From NCBI GenBank assembly GCA_002328075.1, contig DCVT01000014.1, forward strand, positions 26,639 to 90,638: a stretch of 64,000 bases of DNA, written 5' to 3'. Positions 56,987 through 64,000 of the stretch are shown in pieces. This DNA is from Anaerolineales bacterium UBA2181. GTDB taxonomy: Bacteria > Chloroflexota > Anaerolineae > Promineifilales > UBA4811. Numbering within the stretch: the stretch's first letter is position 1; each line of letters opens with the position of its first letter. The position numbers and the translations under genes are program-made. The notes below the pieces were generated by a model. It was not told the DNA's origin, did no database searches, and saw only the letters and a program-made list of their open reading frames with translations.

Positions 56987-58051
56987 CTAGGCCGCCATGT
57001 ATTCGTCGATGGCCGCTTTGGTGACCCGAAATGTGGTCCCCAGTTTCTTCGCCTTGAGTGAGCCATCTGCGATCATAGCAAGCACGTCGGCCTCGGTGAT
57101 CTGCAGGTAGGCGGCGGCCTGGGCTGTAGTCATGATATCCGGTATCGCGCCCGTTGGAGCAGCTGCCGGCTGCGCCGGTTGGGCGGGCTGCGGTGGCTGC
57201 GCGGGCTGTTGTTGACCGGCCATTATGCCCTGCGTCATTTGTTGGGCAATGGCCATTCCTGCACCTAACCCTGCGCCAACCCCGGCCACGCCACCCGGCT
57301 GTTTGGCGGCCTCCACGGTGGCCTTGGCTGTTTGCATCGCCTGATACCCCTGGACCCGGCCAGCGTTCACCAGGCCCATTTCTGCCAGGACCTCCAATTG
57401 GTTCGGAGCCGGTTTGAGGGAGTTGACCACCAGCGCCTTGAGCATTACCCCCCACTGCTCAAAGACCTCCGCGCATTTGGCGCGGACCGCTCCCCGTATC
57501 TCTTCCACCATGCCTGCCAGGTCCAGGACGGACAGCTTCAGTTCGCCCAACACATCCTGCAGCTTTTCCAGGATGACTCCCCGCAGCATGTTTTCGATAT
57601 CTCGAGTCGAGTAGGACGAGGTAGCTCCCACAATCTTGGCCACGAACATCTGCGGGTTGCTCACCTGAATGGAATAGGAGCCAAACCCCTGCAAGGCGGC
57701 CGCGCCGAACTCGGGGTCCCGCACGATTACCGGCTGCTGGGTTCCCCAGCCCAGGTTCAGGAACTCGGTCATGTTGACAAAAAAGACCTCCGCCGTAAAG
57801 GGGGTGCGGTTGTCAAAAACCTTGCCGATCAGGTTCGTCAGCAACGGGACGTTGGCAGTGGTAATGGTATGCCGGCCGGCCTGGAACGTGTCCAGCGCCT
57901 GCCCGTCGCGCACAAACACCGCCGCCTGGCTCTCACGCACCACCAGTTGTGATCCAATGCGAAAGTCACCCGATCCTTGTTCGGGGATTCGGCGCACCAT
58001 CTCGTTGCGCATCGCATCAGGGTACTCGATAACGTCGAACACTCGTGCCAT
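56987..58051 (-). CDS. SPFH-domain protein (YdjI-like) with C-terminal excisionase-type HTH
   Basis: A 354-residue cytoplasmic, membrane-associating protein. Residues about 1-250 are an SPFH domain of the YdjI type (VFDVIEYPDAMRNEMVRRIP, ESQAAVFVRDGQALDTFQAG, YSTRDIENMLRGVILEKLQ). A Gly/Ala segment and a Gln/Pro/Ala-rich linker (about 255-303) follow. The last about 48 residues are an excisionase/MerR-like helix-turn-helix (MTTAQAAAYLQITEADV, LGTTFRVTKAAIDEYM) in place of the zinc ribbon typical of YdjI. GGAG precedes the ATG at 58051. It is the last gene of the DUF2207 operon. Confidence 0.83.
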   Translation of the reverse strand: MARVFDVIEYPDAMRNEMVRRIPEQGSGDFRIGSQLVVRESQAAVFVRDGQALDTFQAGRHTITTANVPLLTNLIGKVFDNRTPFTAEVFFVNMTEFLNLGWGTQQPVIVRDPEFGAAALQGFGSYSIQVSNPQMFVAKIVGATSSYSTRDIENMLRGVILEKLQDVLGELKLSVLDLAGMVEEIRGAVRAKCAEVFEQWGVMLKALVVNSLKPAPNQLEVLAEMGLVNAGRVQGYQAMQTAKATVEAAKQPGGVAGVGAGLGAGMAIAQQMTQGIMAGQQQPAQPPQPAQPAQPAAAPTGAIPDIMTTAQAAAYLQITEADVLAMIADGSLKAKKLGTTFRVTKAAIDEYMAA

Positions 58052-58129
58052 GACAATCTCTCCTCTACCGTGCAATCGTGGCAGGCCGGTGCCGACGGGC
58101 TGCTTCCCGTGCACCGACCTGATTTGCTT

Positions 58130-58648
58130 CTACTGACTGGTCATCGCCTCCTCGCGGCGACGAAAAGCGTCCATGGCCGTCCGCGCCGTGCTGTTGAACG
58201 CACGGACGGCGGCCTGCAACCCCTGGCCTTCGTCAATCGCTGCCTGGACGGCGTCCAAAGCCGCGTCGACCTCCTGGACGTGCTCAAAGAGTTGGTTGTC
58301 ATACTCGTACAGCTTGGTCAGCTCGTCCGAATCCTTTTTCACCTTGTCAAACAGGCCGGCGTATCCATAACTGGCCGTGCGAATCGAGTCGGCAAAGGTC
58401 CCCAATTGGGTTTGCGCCCGCTCCATATCATCTAGGAGCAACAACCCCGGTCCGCTAAGCATCTGCTGCTGCAGGTCGTTCACCCGCCGGCGTTCGTCCT
58501 CCACACGCTGCGCCAGCGTCTGGCGTAGAAGCTTGTCCGCGGCCCGCAAATCGTTCCGCTCCACAAAGTCACCCAAACCAGGGATCTTGGCAATCAACTT
58601 GGCCAAGCCGGACTTACCCTCCGTGATCTGCTGCAAGTAATCTGACAT
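58130..58648 (-). CDS. Coiled-coil protein, possible PspA-position protein
   Basis: A 172-residue, mainly helical, charged protein with heptad-like stretches (ADKLLRQTLAQRVEDERRRV, VKKDSDELTKLYEYDNQL). It has no signal peptide or membrane helix. I do not recognise a named family; in B. subtilis the comparable operon position is held by a PspA homologue (YdjF), which is also helical, but PspA motifs are not evident. GGAG precedes the ATG at 58648. It lies between the zinc-ribbon and SPFH genes. Confidence 0.75.
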   Translation of the reverse strand: MSDYLQQITEGKSGLAKLIAKIPGLGDFVERNDLRAADKLLRQTLAQRVEDERRRVNDLQQQMLSGPGLLLLDDMERAQTQLGTFADSIRTASYGYAGLFDKVKKDSDELTKLYEYDNQLFEHVQEVDAALDAVQAAIDEGQGLQAAVRAFNSTARTAMDAFRRREEAMTSQ

Positions 58649-58662
58649 GGAAAACATCTCCT

Positions 58663-59175
58663 TCAACTGATGAAATACTCTGTTCCACAGAACGGGCAGC
58701 GCAAGACGCCTTTGCCCGCCAAACGCACGGCACCCCCGCAGTGTTTGCAGCTGGTTTCCTGGTTCAGTTGGCTGGCCTGTTCGCTGTACAGCGTTCCCTG
58801 ATCCCAGTTGATGTAACCACTGAACAACCCCTTGTCCACCAGATCATAGATCCAGTGTCGGACTTGCTCACGGTTCGTCCGCAGCTCCAACACCAGATCA
58901 GAGATGTTGACCTGCCCCTGGGCCTTGATGATGCCCAGCAATCGGCGCTGCCGGGCGACCTCCGCCATGGCCTTGTCCTCGCGATTGGCCTGGGTCAACA
59001 GAAAGGCTCCTCCACCGATCAGGGGAGCCACGATGATCAAGGCCAGAACACCACCCAAAGCAGCGCCACCACGTGTCTTGGCTTCAACCACCAAGACCCA
59101 GGCAATGGACGCCAGCAGGATGACCAGTCCAACGCCGATCAAGATGAACCCAATTGCTTTACCACTGCTTTTCAT
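58663..59175 (-). CDS. Membrane protein with winged-helix-like region and C-terminal zinc ribbon
   Basis: A 170-residue protein. Two hydrophobic segments lie at about 7-30 and 38-60; a helical, winged-helix-like region follows (ARQRRLLGIIKAQGQVNISD, REQVRHWIYDLVDKGLFSGY); the C-terminus has a zinc ribbon (CKHCGG then CPFCGTEY). The soluble part should face the cytoplasm. It resembles the YdjG position of the B. subtilis ydjFGHI operon in its zinc ribbon and membrane segments, though not clearly homologous. It begins six bases after the DUF2207 gene. Confidence 0.75.
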   Translation of the reverse strand: MKSSGKAIGFILIGVGLVILLASIAWVLVVEAKTRGGAALGGVLALIIVAPLIGGGAFLLTQANREDKAMAEVARQRRLLGIIKAQGQVNISDLVLELRTNREQVRHWIYDLVDKGLFSGYINWDQGTLYSEQASQLNQETSCKHCGGAVRLAGKGVLRCPFCGTEYFIS

Positions 59176-59181
59176 CTGACT

Positions 59182-61032
59182 CTACCCAAATCCTGCACTT
59201 CCGCCGCCACCGCCGCCCCCGCTGCTAAACCCACCGCCACTCCACCCGCCGCGACCGCCGCCCCCGGAGCTCTGTGGTTGGCTGACCATGGCGCTGCTGG
59301 CCGTGTTGAGCATCGCCACCAGGCCGGCGCTCATGCTTGAAAGACCGGTTGCCATGCCTCGGCTCATTGCGTCTAACGAAGGGATACCCCTGCCGCCCCC
59401 GCCCGTTGGGCGAAGGTCGTTGCCTCCAGATGGACGGGCAGCTATCCAGGCAGGATAGTACCAATGAGGAATGGGAGTCGCAGGAACGGCCGCGAATTTG
59501 TTGATCCACGACCGCTCCAGCCCAAACGCAACGGCGTAGGGCAGGAAGCGGTCAAACCGGTCAGTCGCTTCCTCCAATTTGCTATGCCGCTCGATCTCTT
59601 GCAGGTACCGGCGGAATGCCCTCCATCTGGCGGCATGTTCAGCGCCAAGCCGAGTCTTGACGGGCATCGCCTGGCCCGCGATGATCAACGCCACTGCAAC
59701 AATGCCTACAGCAACAAAGGGGCAGATCACTGCGGAGGCAGTCTGGGCCAAAAGGACGGAAGCGGCGATTCCGGCCCCGACCGTTAGGATCAGCAAGCCG
59801 GCACCCGCCGCGGCGAATTTCTGTCGGACGGACTCTGGGCTGGAGCGGAAAAAACCATATTGGACGGATTGTTGGTAGAGCCCATGCTTGATATCGGGCA
59901 ACGCTGAGTAGAACTGGTTGCGCAGACTGTCCAGAGACTTTTCGGCGCTGCCTTTGAACACCCGATCCAAAATGGTGCGCTCAAATGCTGCCAGGTCATC
60001 CCACGGTTTTCCGGTGCGGCGAAACGTGAATTCAGAGCCGCGGCCAAGACCCAGCAACCCTCGGCTCACCTGGCTCTCTATCATGTCCAGGTATCCCCGT
60101 CGACCCAGGTCGACCAGGCTGGCCAACACATCCTTAATGTCGGCTCGCTCGTCCAAGAGCGTGCCAACAACCCCGGGCGGCGCCTCAGATGGAGGTTCGC
60201 TGAGGAGTTCGGCGACCAATCCCACCTCTGGGTCGCGACCACGCCGATACCACAGGAGAATCACGCCCACCAAACCGCCGGTGAGGACGACTGCACCCAG
60301 CGCGCCCAATACCAGGTTCCAGATGGCCCGCTGCTCCTCCCGCTGCTGCCACCGGGGTGCTTCGGCCTGGACGATACCGGGAGCAACTGCTATTCCGATC
60401 TCCAATTCCTCGCCGGCCGAAAGCGGTTCAGAGGCCACAAAGGAGACGGTGTTCCCCTCGATGGATGAGACGGCCTTGCCGCCGTAGGAGACAATATCCC
60501 CAAACTCAACACCGGCCGGAAACCGCACGGTCACGCGCGCATCTCGAATCGGGAATGCATGATCCGGCGGTATGGCCTTCCAGAAAAGGCTATCGCCCTG
60601 GCGCTCATCCATCCTGATGGCCGCTCGCACTGAATAGCGAAAATTGAATGAGCGCTGACTACCAGTTGTCGCCGGAAAATACCAGTACACCACCAGCTCG
60701 CCGCTTTGCTCTCGCACGCTAAAGGTATAGCTCTCCTGGGAGGTCGAAGGTGCATACTGGCGATTTCCCTCCCAAACCTGAACGTCATCGATGCCTTCAG
60801 TCTTGCCCAGCGGAATGGTGCGATATCCGTAGGTAAAAGTCCCACTGGTAAAGGCGATCGTCTGAAGCTCCTGAACCATCAAGTCGCCGTTAGTCTCCAC
60901 GGTGATATCGGTGTGGTACTGCTCCCAGTACAACGTCTTGCTTTGGGCGCCGGCTGCCGCAGGAACGAGCAGCAGCATTAGGGTCAATAGGAACCACACA
61001 CCCTTTCGAAATGTGTCTGACCGTCTTTGCAT
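59182..61032 (-). CDS. DUF2207 membrane protein
   Basis: A 616-residue exported membrane protein. The signal peptide (about 1-29) leads into the extracytoplasmic beta-rich DUF2207 domain (YHTDITVETNGDLMVQE, TFTYGYRTIPLG, VYWYFPATTGSQRSFNFRYSV). A membrane helix near 245-265 is followed by a cytoplasmic region (ILASLVDLGRRGYLDM-type winged helix), two more helices near 410-460, and a Gly/Ser-rich C-terminus. DUF2207 proteins (YdjH in B. subtilis) have unknown function and occur with SPFH proteins. GGAGGAG precedes the ATG at 61032. It is the first gene of its operon. Confidence 0.88.
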   Translation of the reverse strand: MQRRSDTFRKGVWFLLTLMLLLVPAAAGAQSKTLYWEQYHTDITVETNGDLMVQELQTIAFTSGTFTYGYRTIPLGKTEGIDDVQVWEGNRQYAPSTSQESYTFSVREQSGELVVYWYFPATTGSQRSFNFRYSVRAAIRMDERQGDSLFWKAIPPDHAFPIRDARVTVRFPAGVEFGDIVSYGGKAVSSIEGNTVSFVASEPLSAGEELEIGIAVAPGIVQAEAPRWQQREEQRAIWNLVLGALGAVVLTGGLVGVILLWYRRGRDPEVGLVAELLSEPPSEAPPGVVGTLLDERADIKDVLASLVDLGRRGYLDMIESQVSRGLLGLGRGSEFTFRRTGKPWDDLAAFERTILDRVFKGSAEKSLDSLRNQFYSALPDIKHGLYQQSVQYGFFRSSPESVRQKFAAAGAGLLILTVGAGIAASVLLAQTASAVICPFVAVGIVAVALIIAGQAMPVKTRLGAEHAARWRAFRRYLQEIERHSKLEEATDRFDRFLPYAVAFGLERSWINKFAAVPATPIPHWYYPAWIAARPSGGNDLRPTGGGGRGIPSLDAMSRGMATGLSSMSAGLVAMLNTASSAMVSQPQSSGGGGRGGWSGGGFSSGGGGGGGSAGFG

Positions 61033-61083
61033 GCACTCCTCCGCTGGTTGCTTTCCTCTTGTCAGAGCGAGCAATCCTACGGT

Positions 61084-61112
61084 ATTATAGGCCATGAGCG
61101 GCTGAAAGGCAA
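61084..61112 (-). promoter_or_regulatory. Promoter of the DUF2207-SPFH operon
   Basis: On the minus strand TTGCCT (61107-61112) and TATAAT (61084-61089) are 17 bases apart, about 45 bases before the first start codon. Confidence 0.8.
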
Positions 61113-61138
61113 CCTGGCAACCTGACGAGCGTCCGACA

Positions 61139-63139
61139 ATGTGCTCTAAAATGCTCCCTGATATCGTCAGGCATCGGTCGGTCGGGTGTCAAGCGCGCCG
61201 GGCCATCGGCTTTCTCTGCTTGCCCGCCGCTGTGTGGGTGCAGTACCTACTGGACCGGCGCGGAGTTGACGGTAACGCCTGGGCCGTGGTCGGTTTGGTG
61301 CTGGTGGGCGCGCTGCTGGCCTTCAACCAGTGGGACGAAGGTCGGGCGCAGTCCCTTTCCTCCCGCGTGCTGTTTGGCGGCCGTCCGTGGCACACATGGG
61401 CCACCTGGTTGGGCGCCACGATGAGCCTGGGCAGTTATGCTTGTTTTGGCGGGAATCGGCTTACCGCGCACGGCGTGCTGCTCTGGCAAGTGGGTTTGGC
61501 GCTGTTTGTGGTGGGCGCGTGCGCGCTAGACATTCGAGGTTGGCTTCAATCGAGGTTGCAGTCCGGCTATCCGCGATTCCGGATCCGGTGGCCGGATGAC
61601 CTGGCAATGCTGGCAATCATCACCGGGCTTGGGGCGGTTTATCGTTTGTGGGCGATTGACAGTCTGCCGGCCGAGCCGGGAGTCGACCTCCCCCTGATTT
61701 TCCGGTGCGTGGAGAGCGTCCTGGCAGGCGATTGGCCGATCTATTTCACCTACCATCCCGGCCGCGAGGGGTTGTATCTCTACCTGGCGGCCGGATACGT
61801 GCGGTTGGTTGGTCTGAGCTATCCAGCGTTGCGGTCGGTCGGGGCGTTGCTGGGAACCACCACCATTCCGGTGGTCTACTTGGCCGGTAGACGGCTGTTC
61901 AATCGCGAGGTGGGGTTGTTGGCGGCCGGACTGCTGGCGGTAAGTAGATGGCACGTCATCCTGAGCCGCACCGGCCTGCGCTTTATTTTGATGCCCGTCT
62001 TTACACTGCTGTTGGTTGCCGTCCTGGACTGGGCATTGGCACAGCGCCGACCATTGCGCTGGGCCTGCGTCGGTTGGGTACTGGGTTGGGGATTTCACAC
62101 CTACAGTGCGTGGCTGGTCATGCCGGCAGTCCTGGCGGTGGCTGTGTTGCTGCACAGGCTGTGCCGCCGCCAGTGGAACAAGGCCGACCTTTTCTTGCTC
62201 CTGCTGGCACTGGATGTGGCCGGATTGCTTTACGTTCCGCTAGCTCGGTTTGCCCACGACAACCCGCAGCTGTACACCTTGCGGGTAGCGAGCCGGCTGA
62301 CCGACCGCGAGACGACCCTTCCGCCGGACATGGTGGAAACGCTGTGGCGCAACCTGGCGCGTACGGCCGGCATGTTCAACGTTCTCGGCGACAGCGTTGC
62401 CCACATCAATGTCCCGTTCAAGCGGCATCTAGGTCTGGTCAGCGGTGCAACGTTTCTGATGGGGTGCGGTGTTCTGGTGGGGCGATGGCGGCGGAGCCAG
62501 CTGCTCCTGGTGATGTTGTTGGGCGCCTCACTGCCTAGCGCCCTTTCGTTGGCTTTCCCAGGAGAGGTGCCAAATGCCGGCCGAGCCAGCGGGGCGGTGG
62601 GGTTGGCCTGCATCATCGCGGCCGTCGCGCTGTCTCGGTGGTGCCGTGAAGCGCGGGTGTGGTTGGAGGGCCTGACCCCATCCGGCCGCCGGCGGTTGAT
62701 GTCCTGCAGTGCGATGGCGTTGATTGTGGTTGGATTGTGGGTGGTCGAGGGCCTGGAGACGAGGGCAGACTACTTTGCCGTTTATCCCAAGACCCTTTCG
62801 GGAGGCAATTATCCCATTTCCAGCCGCCTGGCAGAGACCATCGTCCAATACAGCCGGAGCGGCCAGGTGTTCCTGGTCGCGTTCCCTCACTTTTACGATG
62901 GTAATGCCCTGCGTACGCAGCTAGAGCTGGAAGGCGTGCAATGGGAAAACGAGATGACAAGCCTAGACGTAGAATCCCCTCCCTGGCAGCCAGGCGACGG
63001 GCTGGTGGTGGTCATCCTTCATCCGGAAGATCGGGTGTCGCTGCAAGCGCTGTCACGTCGGATGCCGGAGGCCGCGGTCGTTACCCATCTGGACAACCAT
63101 GGTGCTAAGGCGTTCCTGACCCTATTTCCACAGCCTTGA
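61139..63139 (+). CDS. GT-C type glycosyltransferase (GT39/ArnT-like membrane protein)
   Basis: A 666-residue polytopic membrane protein with about twelve hydrophobic segments. After three helices the first large loop reads IDSLPAEPGVDLPLIFRCVE then YFTYHPGREGLYLYLAAGYV, like the active-site loop of GT39/ArnT enzymes that transfer a sugar from a polyprenyl carrier outside the membrane. The C-terminal about 125 residues are a soluble extracytoplasmic domain. Donor and acceptor unknown. The ATG at 61139 lacks a clear ribosome site; ATG at 61151 is an alternative. It is divergent from the DUF2207 operon and ends in a strong terminator. Confidence 0.83.
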   Translation: MCSKMLPDIVRHRSVGCQARRAIGFLCLPAAVWVQYLLDRRGVDGNAWAVVGLVLVGALLAFNQWDEGRAQSLSSRVLFGGRPWHTWATWLGATMSLGSYACFGGNRLTAHGVLLWQVGLALFVVGACALDIRGWLQSRLQSGYPRFRIRWPDDLAMLAIITGLGAVYRLWAIDSLPAEPGVDLPLIFRCVESVLAGDWPIYFTYHPGREGLYLYLAAGYVRLVGLSYPALRSVGALLGTTTIPVVYLAGRRLFNREVGLLAAGLLAVSRWHVILSRTGLRFILMPVFTLLLVAVLDWALAQRRPLRWACVGWVLGWGFHTYSAWLVMPAVLAVAVLLHRLCRRQWNKADLFLLLLALDVAGLLYVPLARFAHDNPQLYTLRVASRLTDRETTLPPDMVETLWRNLARTAGMFNVLGDSVAHINVPFKRHLGLVSGATFLMGCGVLVGRWRRSQLLLVMLLGASLPSALSLAFPGEVPNAGRASGAVGLACIIAAVALSRWCREARVWLEGLTPSGRRRLMSCSAMALIVVGLWVVEGLETRADYFAVYPKTLSGGNYPISSRLAETIVQYSRSGQVFLVAFPHFYDGNALRTQLELEGVQWENEMTSLDVESPPWQPGDGLVVVILHPEDRVSLQALSRRMPEAAVVTHLDNHGAKAFLTLFPQP

Positions 63140-63146
63140 TGGCGAA

Positions 63147-63183
63147 AAAAACAGAGCCTTACCGTCGGTAAGGCTCTGTTTTT
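63147..63183. terminator. Bidirectional intrinsic terminator
   Basis: A perfect 15-bp stem (63149-63163 with 63167-63181) and 3-base loop are flanked by A-runs on the left and T-runs on the right, so it can end the glycosyltransferase gene and the convergent pilin gene. Confidence 0.93.
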
Positions 63184-63204
63184 GGTTCGGGTGTTGGTGC
63201 CGAT

Positions 63205-63351
63205 CTAGATAGCGTTGATGATCGCGCTGAAAACGTTGCCGATTGCCGGCCCCAGCAATGCTAGGATGATGATAACGACAACTGCAACCAGAACGAGAAT
63301 CAACGCATATTCGACCAACCCCTGGCCGTCTTCACGGGGAAGAAACAACAT
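63205..63351 (-). CDS. Flp/Fap-type pilin, 48 residues
   Basis: A tiny type IVb pilin subunit. It has a short basic/acidic leader MLFLPREDG, then QGLVEYALILVLVAVVVIII: the prepilin-peptidase glycine at -1, glutamate at +5 and tyrosine at +6 are the Flp signature. One hydrophobic helix and a short tail GPAIGNVFSAIINAI follow. A strong AAAGGAGG lies ten bases before the ATG. No tad/cpa secretion genes are in the window. Two candidate promoters lie upstream, and the bidirectional terminator follows. The base composition is lower in GC upstream than the surroundings. Confidence 0.93.
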   Translation of the reverse strand: MLFLPREDGQGLVEYALILVLVAVVVIIILALLGPAIGNVFSAIINAI

Positions 63352-63393
63352 AGCTTAATACCTCCTTTTATAAATTTGCCAGTCCGCTCACTA

Positions 63394-63421
63394 ATATAAC
63401 CCGAGCGGCTATTAACGTCAA
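63394..63421 (-). promoter_or_regulatory. Proximal promoter of the Flp pilin gene
   Basis: On the minus strand TTGACG (63416-63421) and TTATAT (63394-63399) are 16 bases apart. An inverted repeat CCGCTC (63384-63389) / GAGCGG (63403-63408) brackets the -10 and could be an operator. Confidence 0.55.
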
Positions 63422-63429
63422 CATGACAC

Positions 63430-63457
63430 ATCATAGCAAACAAGTTCAGAAAGTCAA
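63430..63457 (-). promoter_or_regulatory. Distal promoter of the Flp pilin gene
   Basis: On the minus strand TTGACT (63452-63457) and TATGAT (63430-63435) are 16 bases apart, upstream of the proximal candidate. Confidence 0.5.
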
Positions 63458-63499
63458 ATGGCCGCAGAGTACTATAGTCACCCGTTTTACAGACAACCA

Positions 63500-64000
63500 T
63501 TACACGGGTGTTTGAACCAGGCTGACACTTGCGCCTGCGCGCAGTGCAGGTGTTGACCTTTTGTAGCTCTCGCCGCCTGCCTGGGCACCCGAGGTGTCTA
63601 GCCCGGCGGATGCACTACGGGCATCCGGGAGACGGCGCATGAACCGGATCGCCAGCGCTGCCTCCACTTCGCGGAAGGAAAGCGAGTTCAATTCCTTGTC
63701 GCTCTGGCGTTCAGCGATATTGGAGGCCGCGTTCTCATCCGCGTTGGCTGCATACCCGCACCACAGGCAGACAAACCGGTCCTGGGTGCGGCGGTTCATC
63801 GATAGGGTAAAACCACAGGCAGAACACTGTTGGCTCGAATAGGCGGCCTGAACCGCCCGATAGCGTATGCCACGCTCGTCCAGTTTGTACTTGAGTTTGT
63901 CGCGTACATAGCCCAACTGCGATGCGCCCAGCGCACGGTTCATCTGGCGCGATCTGAAGCGCAGGTCCCTCACCGACAGACGCTCCAGTGCCACCGCCAC
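63500..64000 (-). CDS. tnpB: TnpB (IS200/IS605 OrfB) C-terminal part, cut by the window edge
   Basis: The last 166 residues of an RNA-guided nuclease of IS200/IS605 elements. Visible are the helix KLKYKLDERGI, the AYSSQQCSACG zinc-ribbon half, CLWCGY, and the RuvC-III motif ADENAASNI with the third catalytic aspartate, so this end looks intact. The long tail after it (Ala/Ser/Gly-rich, ending VQTPV) is typical, since the omega-RNA scaffold overlaps the tnpB 3' end. The N-terminal two thirds, including RuvC-I and -II, lie outside. No TnpA transposase is within the window. Confidence 0.9.
   Translation of the reverse strand: MAVALERLSVRDLRFRSRQMNRALGASQLGYVRDKLKYKLDERGIRYRAVQAAYSSQQCSACGFTLSMNRRTQDRFVCLWCGYAANADENAASNIAERQSDKELNSLSFREVEAALAIRFMRRLPDARSASAGLDTSGAQAGGESYKRSTPALRAGASVSLVQTPV

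Overview
The window is a GC-rich bacterial chromosome segment, most likely from the Chloroflexota (Anaerolineae or Caldilineae-like). This is inferred from the mix of families: giant beta-helix/DUF11 surface proteins, a C-terminal YLP-type tail on exported proteins, a Flp pilin, a LysM glycoside-hydrolase-like protein and a DUF2207/SPFH operon. No rRNA gene is present to settle it. Promoters are mostly of the plain sigma-70 type (TTGnnn, 16-17 bp, TAnnnT), and translational coupling by 4-base overlaps is common.

Layout. 1-8274 is accessory: the 3' end of a giant surface protein with recent 363-bp tandem repeats, then a Phd/VapC-type toxin-antitoxin pair followed by a 149-bp copy of part of the giant gene. 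8275-19332 holds an ABC exporter, a membrane-anchored GH99-like/LysM protein, a small heat-shock protein, an acyl-CoA ligase/acyl-CoA dehydrogenase pair and a secreted subtilisin-like protease. 19561-25019 holds tRNA-Glu, alpha-glucan phosphorylase divergent from a membrane-spanning LuxR-Kelch protein, and a catalytically degenerate tyrosine recombinase. 25185-36489 is largely core: pth, mfd, uvrA, an RSH (ppGpp) enzyme and deoC. 36606-42095 carries a SRAP protein, rpmF, fabD-fabG-Asp23-nusB and a uridine-kinase-like gene. 42109-50351 holds a TIM-barrel/NTF2 protein, queG, an hsp20-lon-response regulator group, a PHP-AlbA_2 fusion and a MogA/MoaB-type gene. 50359-56922 holds a phosphoesterase-cupin pair, tRNA-Leu, and a LON-domain/YihY/plsX/fabF operon. 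56987-61032 is a four-gene minus-strand operon (DUF2207, zinc ribbon, coiled coil, SPFH-HTH) resembling B. subtilis ydjFGHI. The right end has a GT-C glycosyltransferase, an orphan Flp pilin and the C-terminal part of a TnpB.

How parts fit. DNA repair (mfd, uvrA, SRAP), protein quality control (two Hsp20, Lon, a stand-alone LON domain) and fatty-acid/phospholipid synthesis (fabD, fabG, plsX, fabF; no acyl-carrier protein gene in the window) form the housekeeping backbone. The most interesting parts are the ToxR-like LuxR-TM-Kelch protein next to the glycogen phosphorylase gene, the SPFH/DUF2207 membrane-stress-like operon in which the SPFH protein carries an excisionase-type DNA-binding domain, the recurring YLP tail, and the toxin-antitoxin pair bracketed by duplicated surface-protein sequence.
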